Source of the DNA: Massilia antarctica
GTDB taxonomy: Bacteria; Pseudomonadota; Gammaproteobacteria; Burkholderiales; Burkholderiaceae_D
DNA length: 64,000 nucleotides
Reading direction: 5' to 3'
NCBI RefSeq assembly: GCF_015689335.1
Contig: NZ_CP065053.1
Span: 3,286,001-3,350,000, forward strand
The first letter of the stretch is position 1. Every line of letters starts with the position of its first letter. Under the pieces are notes generated by a model. The model worked only from the letters and a program-made list of their open reading frames with translations. It ran no database searches and was not told the origin of the DNA. Position numbers and translations under genes: made by a program. Below are positions 1-8,536 of the stretch, piece after piece.

Positions 1-2073
1 AACGGTTGCAAGAACGATGAATTCAGTCTGGTGGTCATCAGCGAAAAAGGCTGCGGCACCGACTATGTCAAGTACATCGACCTGGTGCCTGAAGCGAAGC
101 ACGACAACATCGTTACCCGTGCCGTGTTCAAGGTCAACGAAGGCATGGAACTGTTCGCCGAAGCGGCTTACACCAAGGACAAGATGATCGCGTCCGCCTC
201 GCCGGCGCCTTACACCAATCAAATGAAGTATCCGATCAATGGCCGCTTCTATCCGAAGACGATCAAGCTGCCGAAGGGCCTCAAGCTGCCGGCGGGCTAC
301 AAAATGCCGAACGGCACTGTTACGACGGCAGAGAGCGTGCTTGCGGCCGACATGGACGTGACGCCGACAAGTGAGCTGGAGGGTACTTGGCGAACTGTCG
401 CCGGTGGCGGCCGCAACGACCTGACCAAGACCGAGAACACCCGGATCGTGGTGGGTGCCAAGGGCACGATGGCGGGCTGGGATTACGAGACCGCACTGAC
501 CTACGGCAAGAACGAAGTCGAGATCCAGTTCGGTCCAGGCAAGTTCAGCTACGCTAAGCTGGAACCTCTGGTCAAAAAGGGTGAAATCAATGTATTCGGT
601 ACGCAAGATGCGGCCAGCCTGGCGGCTTTGCTGGGTTCGCAACTGAGCGGCTTTGAAAACGGTGGCACCTCGACCTCGAAAGAGTTCGATTTCAAGATGT
701 CCAAGGAATTGTTCACCCTGCCGGCCGGCGCGGTGGGCTTTTCGGTCGGCACCTCGTATCGCAAGGAAAAGCTGACCCAGGTGTCGTCGGATGTCCTCAA
801 GAATGGTGACGAGGTTGGCGGCGCGGGCGAAGTTCCTGGCGTGTCCGGTGATCGTCAAGTGTATGGCCTGTTCTCGGAAGTGGTTGTTCCGGTCGTTAAG
901 GGTCTGGAACTGAGCGGCGCCGCGCGCTACGACAAGTACAAGAACGGTTTCGGTACCCAATTCGACAACCTGAGCCCGAAACTGAGCTTCACCTACCGTC
1001 CGAGCAACGTGATCATGGCGCGTGGTTCGGTGGCGCGCGGCTTCCGCGCCCCAACCCTGGTGGACAACCTCAATCCGAAGGCGCTGAACAACACCTCGTC
1101 GAACTTCAGCGATCCGGTGCGTTGCCCGAACGGTAAGGAAGTCGACAGTAAAAATATCGTTGGCGACCGGCAGGATGAGTGCAATGTTCAGCTGACCACG
1201 CAGAACAGCGGCAATCCGGACCTCAAGCCTGAGAAATCGAAGCAATACACCTTGGGCCTGGTATTCCAGCCAACGTCGACCATCAGCGGCTCGATCGATT
1301 ACTGGAATGTGAAAATCGATAAGTCAATCAACGCGATGTCGGAAAACACGGTGTTTGGCGATCCGGTTGCCAACGTCAATCAGTTCTACCGGTATGATCC
1401 GGAAATCGAAGATAAGTACTTAAAAGCGAAAGCCGAAGCAGAAGCGCACAATCTGCCGCCTCCGCCAGTGCCGGTCGGCGGCATTAAGCTGCCTTATGCC
1501 GCCAATACCAACAAGGACTTCCCGCTCGCCTACGTGGCCCTGCCACGCGTGAACACCGGCAAGTTCTATGCCGCTGGTGTCGATTTCAACCTGAACTATC
1601 GCCAGAAGATGGGCGACATGGGCACGGTTGGCGCGAACTACGATTCGACCTACTACAGCAAGCACGGCTACCAGTACCAAGGCTCGCCGGAAGTTAGCGA
1701 CCTGGGCAACTACAAGGACTTCGGCCCGACCCCGCGCTATCGTCACATGCTGACCCTGAACTACGGCCTTGGCCAGTGGAGCGCTTCGGTAACGCATAAC
1801 TACACCAAAGGCTACTGGGACTATACCGACCCAGCGTCGATCGCGCCTGACTATCCAGAGCTGCGCAAGGTCGGTGCCTATTCGACCTTCGATGCTACTC
1901 TTGGCTGGAAACCGATGAAAAACGTGAGCATGACGTTTGGTATCAAGAACATCGCGGACGAAGATCCACCATCGTCGCGCAATGCCTCCAACTTCCAGGT
2001 GGGTTACGATCCAACCTTCACCAACCCACTGGGTCGCACGTTCTACGCACGTCTGAACTACAAGTTCCTGTAA
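1..2073 (+). CDS. TonB-dependent outer-membrane receptor, C-terminal part (5' end outside window)
   Basis: The reading frame is open from base 1, so the signal peptide and plug domain lie upstream of the window and about 690 residues of the beta-barrel remain. The barrel carries alternating amphipathic strands and ends in an aromatic residue (…NYKFL), as expected of an outer-membrane barrel. It shares with the two receptors downstream a loop with a Cys pair (RCPNG … DEC) followed by a NPDLKPEKSK-type segment, so the three are paralogues. A proline-rich loop (LPPPPVPVGG) is unique to this copy. Receptors of this family import ligands across the outer membrane with energy from TonB-ExbBD; the ligand cannot be read from sequence. 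It converges on the next receptor, separated by two strong terminators. Confidence 0.93.
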   Translation, partial: NGCKNDEFSLVVISEKGCGTDYVKYIDLVPEAKHDNIVTRAVFKVNEGMELFAEAAYTKDKMIASASPAPYTNQMKYPINGRFYPKTIKLPKGLKLPAGYKMPNGTVTTAESVLAADMDVTPTSELEGTWRTVAGGGRNDLTKTENTRIVVGAKGTMAGWDYETALTYGKNEVEIQFGPGKFSYAKLEPLVKKGEINVFGTQDAASLAALLGSQLSGFENGGTSTSKEFDFKMSKELFTLPAGAVGFSVGTSYRKEKLTQVSSDVLKNGDEVGGAGEVPGVSGDRQVYGLFSEVVVPVVKGLELSGAARYDKYKNGFGTQFDNLSPKLSFTYRPSNVIMARGSVARGFRAPTLVDNLNPKALNNTSSNFSDPVRCPNGKEVDSKNIVGDRQDECNVQLTTQNSGNPDLKPEKSKQYTLGLVFQPTSTISGSIDYWNVKIDKSINAMSENTVFGDPVANVNQFYRYDPEIEDKYLKAKAEAEAHNLPPPPVPVGGIKLPYAANTNKDFPLAYVALPRVNTGKFYAAGVDFNLNYRQKMGDMGTVGANYDSTYYSKHGYQYQGSPEVSDLGNYKDFGPTPRYRHMLTLNYGLGQWSASVTHNYTKGYWDYTDPASIAPDYPELRKVGAYSTFDATLGWKPMKNVSMTFGIKNIADEDPPSSRNASNFQVGYDPTFTNPLGRTFYARLNYKFL

Positions 2074-2138
2074 TTGCCGGGGTGCGCGGCGGTTGACAGA
2101 CAGCCATCGCTTACCCTTGTAAGAAACTTGTATGACGT

Positions 2139-2177
2139 AAAAAACCCCGCCGGACGTTCTGTCCGGCGGGGTTTTTT
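2139..2177 (+). terminator. Intrinsic terminator of the first receptor gene
   Basis: An 11-bp perfect stem (CCCCGCCGGAC / GTCCGGCGGGG) with a 5-base loop is flanked by A6 and T6 runs, 66 bases after the stop codon. The A and T flanks make it usable in both directions. Confidence 0.9.
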
Positions 2178-2370
2178 CTATGGGCGGACGGTGCGCGCTC
2201 GCGATGGCCGGCCCTGATCTTCTCGCGGCGCTGGCGCCGGGTGCCGATCTCACCGTCCCTCTGTGGAAGGAAGGCTGCCGTGACGAGCAAACCACGACGG
2301 CTGGCAGACGCCCTGAGGCCGCGCCCCGCCGCACTCCCATCACGCACGAGTAATCCATGCCGTACGGACG
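2178..2370. other. Spacer between two convergent terminators
   Basis: About 190 bases lie between the terminators of the two convergent receptors. Short open frames cross it, but none has a convincing ribosome-binding site or recognisable product. I see nothing else in it. Confidence 0.5.
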
Positions 2371-2401
2371 AAAAAAAACCGCCGGACTGCGGCGGTTTTT
2401 T
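2371..2401 (-). terminator. Intrinsic terminator of the second receptor gene (bidirectional)
   Basis: CCGCCG / CGGCGG with a 5-base loop, flanked by A8 on the left and T6 on the right, lies 15 bases past the stop codon of the leftward receptor. Read leftward, the A run becomes the U tract. Confidence 0.85.
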
Positions 2402-2416
2402 GTCAGCTCAATCCGC

Positions 2417-5035
2417 TCAGAAAGCGTAGCTGGCGCGCAGGTACACGGCGCGCCCGATCGGGTCGCTGAAGCGTGGATCGTAGCCCTTCTGGAACAGGGT
2501 GCCCTGGTTCGAGAATGGCGGCTGTTCGTCCAGCAGGTTCTTCAGGCCGGCGGTCAGGGTCAGGCCCTTGATGCCGCTGTAGCTGCCCGACAGGTTCAGC
2601 AGGCTGTACGCCTCGACCTTGTGCTTGAACTCGGGATCGACCTGATTCTGGTCCTGGTACGCCGACTTGAACGATTGCGACAGGGTCGCGCCCCACGGGC
2701 CGCTCGACCAGTTCAGCGCGGCGGTATGCTGCCAGCGGAACACCGGCGCCATGTCGGCGTAGCGGCCCACGTTGTGGATGAATTCGCCATTGCGCTCGTT
2801 CTGGTAATCGTACTTGTGCACATAGGTGCCATCGACCGTCACGTTGAACTTGCCAACGCTGGTGTTCGGCAGGCGCAGGGTCAGGCTGACGTCGACGCCA
2901 TCGGTCTTGACTTCGCCCAGGTTGTTGAGGAAGTCTTCGATCGCGTTCGGTGAACCGTCGGGATTGCGCAGGAACAGCGCCTTGTAACGTGCGTAGTTGC
3001 CGTAGATCGTTTGCTCCGGCAGGGCCGCGATCTTGTCCTTGAGATGGATGTTCCAGTAGTCGGCCGCGAAGGTCACGCTCGGGATCGGCTCGACCACGGC
3101 GCCGAAGGAGAAGGACTTCGATTTTTCCGGCTTCAGGTTCATATTGCCGCCCTGCAGCTTGAACTGTTGCAGGTCGCAATCGCGCAGCGGATTCGAGCCT
3201 GGCTGCGGCTTGCCGCCAGGGCACAGGATCGGATCGCTGTAGCTGTCGTTGGTATCGTTGCGCGATGGCGGTCCGTTTTTCTCGAACAGGGTCGGGGCGC
3301 GGAAACCGGTGCTGGCCGAACCGCGCACCAGCAATTGCGGCATCGGCTGGTAGCGCAGGCCGATTTTCGGGTTGGTGGTGTGGCCGACGTCGCTGTAGCG
3401 GTCGTAACGGGCCGCCAGCTGCATTTCCAGTTCCTTGGTGAATGGCAGGTTCAGTTCGCTGAACAAAGCCTGGATATTGCGCGAACCGGTCTTCGACAGG
3501 GAACCCGACAGGCCCGAGCTCGATGCCTGCGAAGCGATCGCACGGTTGACGTTGAAGTCGGCCGTCTCGCGCCGGATTTCAGTGCCGACCGCCACGGCCA
3601 TCTGGCCGCCGCCCATCGCCATCAGGTCGCGGCTGACCTTGAAGTCGAAGGCGGTGTTCTTCACTTCGGCGCTCTGCACGCGGCCGCGCAGGGCGGTGCT
3701 GTCGAGGTAAGTCTTGCCGGCCGCATCCTGCAGCGCGAACGGGTTGAGGATGCCATTGGCCACGCCGGCCGCGAATGCGGCGTCGGCTACGTAGCCGCCC
3801 ACGAAATCTTCGCTCGACTTCGATACCGAGTGCGACAGGCCGCCCTTGTAATCCCAGCCCGCCAGCAAGCCTTCCATGCCGAGCACGATTCGGTCGGCCT
3901 TGCCTGCCGAATCGATGGTGCGCTGGCCCGATTCAAGCGGACGCCAGTTGATCGACAGCGGCTCGCCCGACACCCCGCTCTTCGGATAGAACTTGCTGGT
4001 GTTCGGCATGATCAGCCCGGTCTGCGGCGGCGGCGCCGTGCGCGAGGTCACATCATTTTGCGAATGCAAGAATTCCAGGCTGGCCAGATGGTCGGCGCCC
4101 AGCTTCATGCTGCCGCGCGCGAAGATGGCCAGTTGTTTCTGGTCGGGCATGCTGTCGATCTGGCGCGTGTAATCCTGGCGGCAGATGCCGGCCGCGTTCG
4201 GCACCGAGAAGGGCGGGTTGCAACCCGTGGCCCAGCCCGGATTGCCGGACTTGTCGGCGCCGGCATCGTAGTAGTTGCCGGGGAAGGTGGTGCCGGAAGT
4301 GAGGTTCAGGCCGCGGCTCGGGACGATCCCGGTTTTCGAGAATTCGCGCTGCTGCGAATTGATCGATTCCTGCTTGTGCCAGTCGACCACGCCGAAGACG
4401 TTGAAGCCGTCCTTGTCGAGGTTGCCGAAGCCGGAGGACAGGTTGATGCGCTCTTCATCGCCGCCTGCCTTGCGCGGGCGCACCAGTTCGCCGGTGATGG
4501 TGGTGGTGGTGACCGAGCGCTTGGTGATGAAGTTGATCACGCCGCCGATGGCGTCGGTGCCGTAGATCGCGGAAGCGCCGTCGCGCAGCACTTCAACCCG
4601 GTCCAGGGCGGACAGGGGAATCATGTTCAGGTCGACGCTGGAGCTGTCGTACGGGTGGTTGGCGAGGCGCCGGCCGTTGAGCAGCACCAGGGTCTTGTCG
4701 CCGCCCAGGCCGCGCAAATCGGCGCTGGCCTGGCCGCCGGTCGGCAAGCCGCTGCTGTTGCCGCCAACGACGTTGCCGCTGCCCATGGTGGTCTGGTTCG
4801 ATGGAATGCGCGACAGCGCTTCCTGGGCCGTGGTCAATCCCTGCTTGATGAATTCGTCGGCTTTGATGACGCTCAGCGGCGTGGCGGTTTCGCTTTGCAT
4901 GCGCTTGATCGACGATCCGGTGATCTCGACGCGCTGCATTGGCTGGCCGTCCTGTGCGAACGCCGCGCCTGCGAGTCCGCCGCCGGCGGCGAAGATCGCG
5001 CCCAACGACAGGGATAATACGGTTGGCTTCATCAT
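2417..5035 (-). CDS. TonB-dependent outer-membrane receptor
   Basis: 872 residues. The start at the ATGATG doublet is chosen because GGAG lies 9 bases upstream and a signal peptide follows directly (hydrophobic core, cleavage probably after AAFA, residue 27). The open frame continues 29 codons further upstream, but that stretch includes the promoter. After QRVEITGSSIKR comes the plug domain with the usual VEVLRDGASAIYGTDAIGGV segment, then the beta-barrel, ending in SYAF. The barrel contains the Cys-pair loop (LCPGG … RDC) and the LKPEKSK motif shared with both neighbours. It should be an energy-coupled importer in the outer membrane; the substrate is unknown. The nearby peptide-type ABC importer suggests peptides or a similar solute, by inference only. 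Confidence 0.93.
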   Translation of the reverse strand: MMKPTVLSLSLGAIFAAGGGLAGAAFAQDGQPMQRVEITGSSIKRMQSETATPLSVIKADEFIKQGLTTAQEALSRIPSNQTTMGSGNVVGGNSSGLPTGGQASADLRGLGGDKTLVLLNGRRLANHPYDSSSVDLNMIPLSALDRVEVLRDGASAIYGTDAIGGVINFITKRSVTTTTITGELVRPRKAGGDEERINLSSGFGNLDKDGFNVFGVVDWHKQESINSQQREFSKTGIVPSRGLNLTSGTTFPGNYYDAGADKSGNPGWATGCNPPFSVPNAAGICRQDYTRQIDSMPDQKQLAIFARGSMKLGADHLASLEFLHSQNDVTSRTAPPPQTGLIMPNTSKFYPKSGVSGEPLSINWRPLESGQRTIDSAGKADRIVLGMEGLLAGWDYKGGLSHSVSKSSEDFVGGYVADAAFAAGVANGILNPFALQDAAGKTYLDSTALRGRVQSAEVKNTAFDFKVSRDLMAMGGGQMAVAVGTEIRRETADFNVNRAIASQASSSGLSGSLSKTGSRNIQALFSELNLPFTKELEMQLAARYDRYSDVGHTTNPKIGLRYQPMPQLLVRGSASTGFRAPTLFEKNGPPSRNDTNDSYSDPILCPGGKPQPGSNPLRDCDLQQFKLQGGNMNLKPEKSKSFSFGAVVEPIPSVTFAADYWNIHLKDKIAALPEQTIYGNYARYKALFLRNPDGSPNAIEDFLNNLGEVKTDGVDVSLTLRLPNTSVGKFNVTVDGTYVHKYDYQNERNGEFIHNVGRYADMAPVFRWQHTAALNWSSGPWGATLSQSFKSAYQDQNQVDPEFKHKVEAYSLLNLSGSYSGIKGLTLTAGLKNLLDEQPPFSNQGTLFQKGYDPRFSDPIGRAVYLRASYAF

Positions 5036-5069
5036 GCTGTTCAACTCCATCCAAAAGTGAGAGGGGACT

Positions 5070-5098
5070 ATAGAATCATCAGGTAGTGCGGGTGTCAA
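5070..5098 (-). promoter_or_regulatory. Sigma-70 promoter of the second receptor gene
   Basis: On the minus strand a perfect -35 (TTGACA, 5098-5093) is followed after 17 bases by TTCTAT (5075-5070). This predicts a transcript start near 5063 and a leader of about 28 bases before the ATG at 5035. Confidence 0.5.
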
Positions 5099-5256
5099 TC
5101 GTGCAAGATTAGCTTTGATCAAAATACAACGGAAATGAGTAAATTGTTTAGCTTGATTTACAAAGTAAGCTTCCAGTCAGCAATCATGTTCCTGCAGGCA
5201 GCAACTGGCGCGGCGCGACAGTGCGTGCATATACATACTGGCGCGGCAGGACAATG

Positions 5257-5284
5257 AAAAAGGGCGACACCAGCGCGTCGCCCC
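5257..5284 (-). terminator. Intrinsic terminator of the third receptor gene
   Basis: GGGCGAC / GTCGCCC (7-bp stem, 8-base loop) followed, when read leftward, by a U5 tract from the A run at 5257-5261. It lies 25 bases after the stop codon of the leftward receptor gene that ends at 5309. Confidence 0.8.
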
Positions 5285-5308
5285 TCATGCGGTCCCTACC
5301 GGTTCAGG

Positions 5309-8107
5309 CTAGAACTGGTAGCGCGCGCCGGCCTTGAAGTAGCGGCCGATGGCGCCGCTGGCATCCATCGGGTTGTAGCTCATGCCGCCGTAGGTGAGTG
5401 GATCGAGCGGTGCGATCTTGTCGAACACATTGTTGATCGAACCGAACAGCTGGAAGTTCTTCGACACGTTGTAGCGCACCGACAGGTCGGTCGAGGTGAA
5501 CGAGGCCAGGGTGCATTCGGCGTTCGGGGCCGGCCTGCCGTCGGCAAACTTCGACGCGCAGATGTCGCCCTCGAATCCCACGTTTTTCATCTTCGAGCGG
5601 TAGTTGGTGGTGGCCGTCAGGTTCAGGTCTTGCCAGTCCCAGCCTGCGACAAAACTGATCTTCTGCTTGGGCGTGCCGGCGCAGTTGGAGGTGTCGCAGT
5701 TGCCGTGGGTGCCGGCGTACTGGTACTTGACGGCGGCCGACTCGGCCCGGATCCACGAATCGATGTAGGTCCAGGTCAGGCCCAGGTTGGCACGGCCGAA
5801 GTCGCCGAGGCGGAACTTCTGCTTGATGTCCACGTCGACGCCCTTGATCTCGGTGAAGCTCGAATTGCGATACGGTGCGTTCGAGATCAGGAGGGTGCCG
5901 GTGTTCGGAATGGCCACCCCGCCCACCACCAGGTTGTTATCGGCACGCACGGCGGTCGGCAGGGCTGCCGCTTCGTTGTACGGCAGCGGATTGATTTCGT
6001 CGCTGCGCTTGATCTTCCACAGGTCGACCGACAGGCTGGTATCGTTGAGCGGATCCCAAACCATGCCCAGGGTCATGCCTTTCGAGGTTTCCGGCTTCAG
6101 GTTGGGGTTGCCCACCTTGACTGCGGCCAGCGAGACCGAGCAATCGGTGGCGCTGCCGCCGCCGGCTGCCGGCGTGCCGCCAGGACAGCGGATCGGATCG
6201 CGCGTGGTGGCGGTGCCGGTCGAACGCGACGAGGCGCTCGCTTCGGCGGCGCCCGGCGCGCGGAAGCCTTCCGAATACGTGCCGCGCAGGGCGAAGGTTT
6301 TGAGCGGGGTCCACTTGGCGCCGAATTTCGGCGTGCTCGACGAGAAGTTGGTGTACTTGTCGTAACGCAGCGCGGCCGACAATTCCACCGATTTCAATAC
6401 CGGCGCCGCCACTTCGAGGAAGACCGCCGAAATCTTTTCCTGGCCCTTGGCGGCCACGTAGGACGAGTTGATGCTGCCGTCCTCGGTGCCCGACAGGGAT
6501 GGGTTGTCGAGTTTTTCGCGGCGGTGTTCGCCGCCCACGGCCAGGCCCATGGCGCCGCCCGGCAGCTGGAACAATTCGCGCGAAGCCTTGAAGTCGACGA
6601 TGTCGAGCTGGGTGGTCGAATGCGAGGTGGCGGTGCGCACCATGGCCGCGTACAAGGAGGCCGGGTTCTTGCCGGCCTGCTCGCCGATGTAATACGGGAA
6701 GTACTGGCTGGCCGAATTGCCCAGCGCATCCTTGACCACGCGCAGGTTCAGCATATTGCTGTACAAGAGATCGAGTTTCGATTCCGAATGGACGTAGGAG
6801 GTGTCGAAATCCCAGCCCATGGCGGCGCCCTTCATGCCCACCACGATCCGGTTGAATTCATTGTTGACCGAACGCTCGCTCGGACCGACATCGAAGGCCG
6901 AGTAGCGCACGCGCACCGGCACGCCGTACGGGTTTTGCGGGTGGTTGGCGGCGAGCATCATGGTGGTGCCGGCGCCGGAACCCCAGTTGGTCACGCCGGT
7001 CGGGTTGCCGGCCGATGGCGGACCGGCATAGGTGCGGGTGATTTCGCCGGGAACCAGGGTGAACGAGGTATCGCGTTTCGAATAACCGAGTTCGCCGTAG
7101 ACTTGCAAGTCCTCGCCCAGCTTCTTGGTGGCGCGCGTGTACAGGTTAAAGCCATCGACCTGCGGCTGCATCGAACGGAACTGGTCGTGGTGCCACAGGC
7201 AGCCGCCTTGCGGATCGCTGTTGGCGGTCTTCGACAGGGCGCTGCAGCCGGGCAGGGACACATAGGTATTGTTGGCCGGGTTGCGGATCGAGCCGGTCGG
7301 GCTGGCGCCGGTGTTGTTGCTGCCGGCCAGGTAGCCGGAAGCGAACTGGGTATCCATCGCATAGCCGTACGGACGCAGGTCGCCGTGGCCGATCCAGGCG
7401 CGGTTGGCGCGGTCCTTGTTTTTGAGTTCGTTGTTGGTGTAGTACTCGGCGTTGACCAGCACGTTGTAGCCGTCGGCATCCAGGGTGCCCTTGCCCCAGG
7501 TCAGCGAACCCTTGGCCATTTCGCCGTCCTTGTATTTGGACTCGCCCAGGGTGCCCTTGGCGATCAGGCCCGTGAAATCCTTGCGCAGGATGATGTTGAC
7601 CACACCCGCGATCGCGTCCGCGCCATAGGTCGAGGAGGCGCCGTCTTTCAGCACTTCGATGCGCTCGACCGCTTCCATCGGAATGGTGGACAGGTCGGTA
7701 AAGCTCTTCTGGCCATCGTCGGCGCGTGCGAACGGCGCCATGCGGCGGCCGTTGAGCAGCACCAGGGTCGAAGTGGCGCCGAGGCCGCGCAGCGAAATCG
7801 CGGTCGAACCGGCGGCAAAACCGTTGCCGAAGCCTGTCGGCAGGGAACCGGCGCCATCGGCGGTCAGGGTCTGGAGGTATTCCGCGACCGTGCCCTTGCC
7901 GGACTTGGCCATGTCTTGCGCGGTAATCACTTGCACTGGTGACGCGGTTTCGGCGGTGGCGCGCTTGATGCTCGAACCGGTGATCTCGACGCGCTGGATG
8001 GGTGCTGCTGCAGCTGCGTCTTGCGCCATGGCCGGCGCGGCCACGGAAAATGCTGCCGAAGCGATCGCCAGAGAGACGGCGTGCGCAATTGCGGTTTTTC
8101 TAAACAT
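5309..8107 (-). CDS. TonB-dependent outer-membrane receptor
   Basis: 932 residues. The ATG is preceded by CTGGAG. The signal peptide ends at AMA-QD (residues 26-30). The plug begins with QRVEITGSSIKR and includes SPVQVITAQDMAKSG and VERIEVLKDGASSTYGADAI around residues 155-180; the C-terminal barrel ends in RYQF. It is a paralogue of the receptor to its left: same plug start, same Cys-pair loop (RCPGG … TDC) and NPNLKPETSK segment. It has its own promoter and a candidate operator at the transcript start, so it is probably regulated separately. Substrate not determinable from sequence. Confidence 0.94.
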   Translation of the reverse strand: MFRKTAIAHAVSLAIASAAFSVAAPAMAQDAAAAAPIQRVEITGSSIKRATAETASPVQVITAQDMAKSGKGTVAEYLQTLTADGAGSLPTGFGNGFAAGSTAISLRGLGATSTLVLLNGRRMAPFARADDGQKSFTDLSTIPMEAVERIEVLKDGASSTYGADAIAGVVNIILRKDFTGLIAKGTLGESKYKDGEMAKGSLTWGKGTLDADGYNVLVNAEYYTNNELKNKDRANRAWIGHGDLRPYGYAMDTQFASGYLAGSNNTGASPTGSIRNPANNTYVSLPGCSALSKTANSDPQGGCLWHHDQFRSMQPQVDGFNLYTRATKKLGEDLQVYGELGYSKRDTSFTLVPGEITRTYAGPPSAGNPTGVTNWGSGAGTTMMLAANHPQNPYGVPVRVRYSAFDVGPSERSVNNEFNRIVVGMKGAAMGWDFDTSYVHSESKLDLLYSNMLNLRVVKDALGNSASQYFPYYIGEQAGKNPASLYAAMVRTATSHSTTQLDIVDFKASRELFQLPGGAMGLAVGGEHRREKLDNPSLSGTEDGSINSSYVAAKGQEKISAVFLEVAAPVLKSVELSAALRYDKYTNFSSSTPKFGAKWTPLKTFALRGTYSEGFRAPGAAEASASSRSTGTATTRDPIRCPGGTPAAGGGSATDCSVSLAAVKVGNPNLKPETSKGMTLGMVWDPLNDTSLSVDLWKIKRSDEINPLPYNEAAALPTAVRADNNLVVGGVAIPNTGTLLISNAPYRNSSFTEIKGVDVDIKQKFRLGDFGRANLGLTWTYIDSWIRAESAAVKYQYAGTHGNCDTSNCAGTPKQKISFVAGWDWQDLNLTATTNYRSKMKNVGFEGDICASKFADGRPAPNAECTLASFTSTDLSVRYNVSKNFQLFGSINNVFDKIAPLDPLTYGGMSYNPMDASGAIGRYFKAGARYQF

Positions 8108-8229
8108 GTGTAACTCCAGAGGGTATCAATGTTAAAGACGTCTGTATCTGCATGCCTGTTTCGCTTTTTGCACCTTTTCCAGCACAGGCTTGCTGAAATC
8201 GGCGCAAAAGGCATGCAGTCTCCCGTTTT

Positions 8230-8262
8230 CTTGGGAAATAGTTGGTGAGAACATTTTCCAAG
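8230..8262 (-). promoter_or_regulatory. Candidate operator at the transcript start of the third receptor gene
   Basis: An interrupted palindrome CTTGGGAAA-(15 bases)-TTTTCCAAG has one mismatch in 9-base arms. It starts one base downstream of the transcript start predicted from the -10 box at 8270-8275, a classic position for a repressor site. The regulator is unknown. Confidence 0.35.
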
Positions 8263-8269
8263 CGCACAT

Positions 8270-8298
8270 ATATCAACACCTGAGTGTCTGACTGTCAA
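8270..8298 (-). promoter_or_regulatory. Sigma-70 promoter of the third receptor gene
   Basis: On the minus strand TTGACA (8298-8293) and TGATAT (8275-8270) are separated by exactly 17 bases. The predicted start near 8263 gives a leader of about 156 bases, long enough to hold post-transcriptional control, though no known riboswitch fold was recognised. Confidence 0.55.
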
Positions 8299-8420
8299 TG
8301 TACGCACTGTTCATTTTGGCAGCGAAACAACAGTTTCCCGACGCTACAATTTTGTACTTGAATTTGTGGGCGTAGTCTGCCGTCGGCCTGTATTGACAGG
8401 GCTGCGGCGACAGCATGGCG

Positions 8421-8441
8421 CAGGTGAACATTGTTCGCCTG
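8421..8441 (+). promoter_or_regulatory. Candidate operator upstream of the ABC importer operon
   Basis: CAGGTGAACA-T-TGTTCGCCTG is an inverted repeat with 10-base arms (9 of 10 matched) around a single central base, about 96 bases before the first permease gene. The compact symmetry is typical of a dimeric repressor site. Which regulator binds is unknown. Confidence 0.35.
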
Positions 8442-8536
8442 TCATGACCGCGCGCGGCCGAAATGCGCTATCGTGATGGCCTGCGTATTAGCGCAACCGA
8501 ACCGGACCACGACCAGGAAAGACCGCGCCACAGCCC

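Larger units (their letters stand above)
8108..8536. other. Divergent intergenic region between receptor and ABC importer genes
   Basis: This 429-base stretch has no convincing gene. Its left half holds the receptor promoter and operator-like palindrome. Its right half holds a second palindrome at 8421-8441 and a TTGACA at 8393-8398 without a good -10 partner. Confidence 0.6.

Noticed and set aside
2241..2429. A small gene between the two convergent receptor genes
   Set aside because: The frame reads through a terminator and has no recognisable product.
5630..7942. A 770-codon plus-strand frame opposite the third TonB receptor
   Set aside because: The opposite strand encodes an unmistakable receptor; this frame has no domain and no ribosome-binding site.
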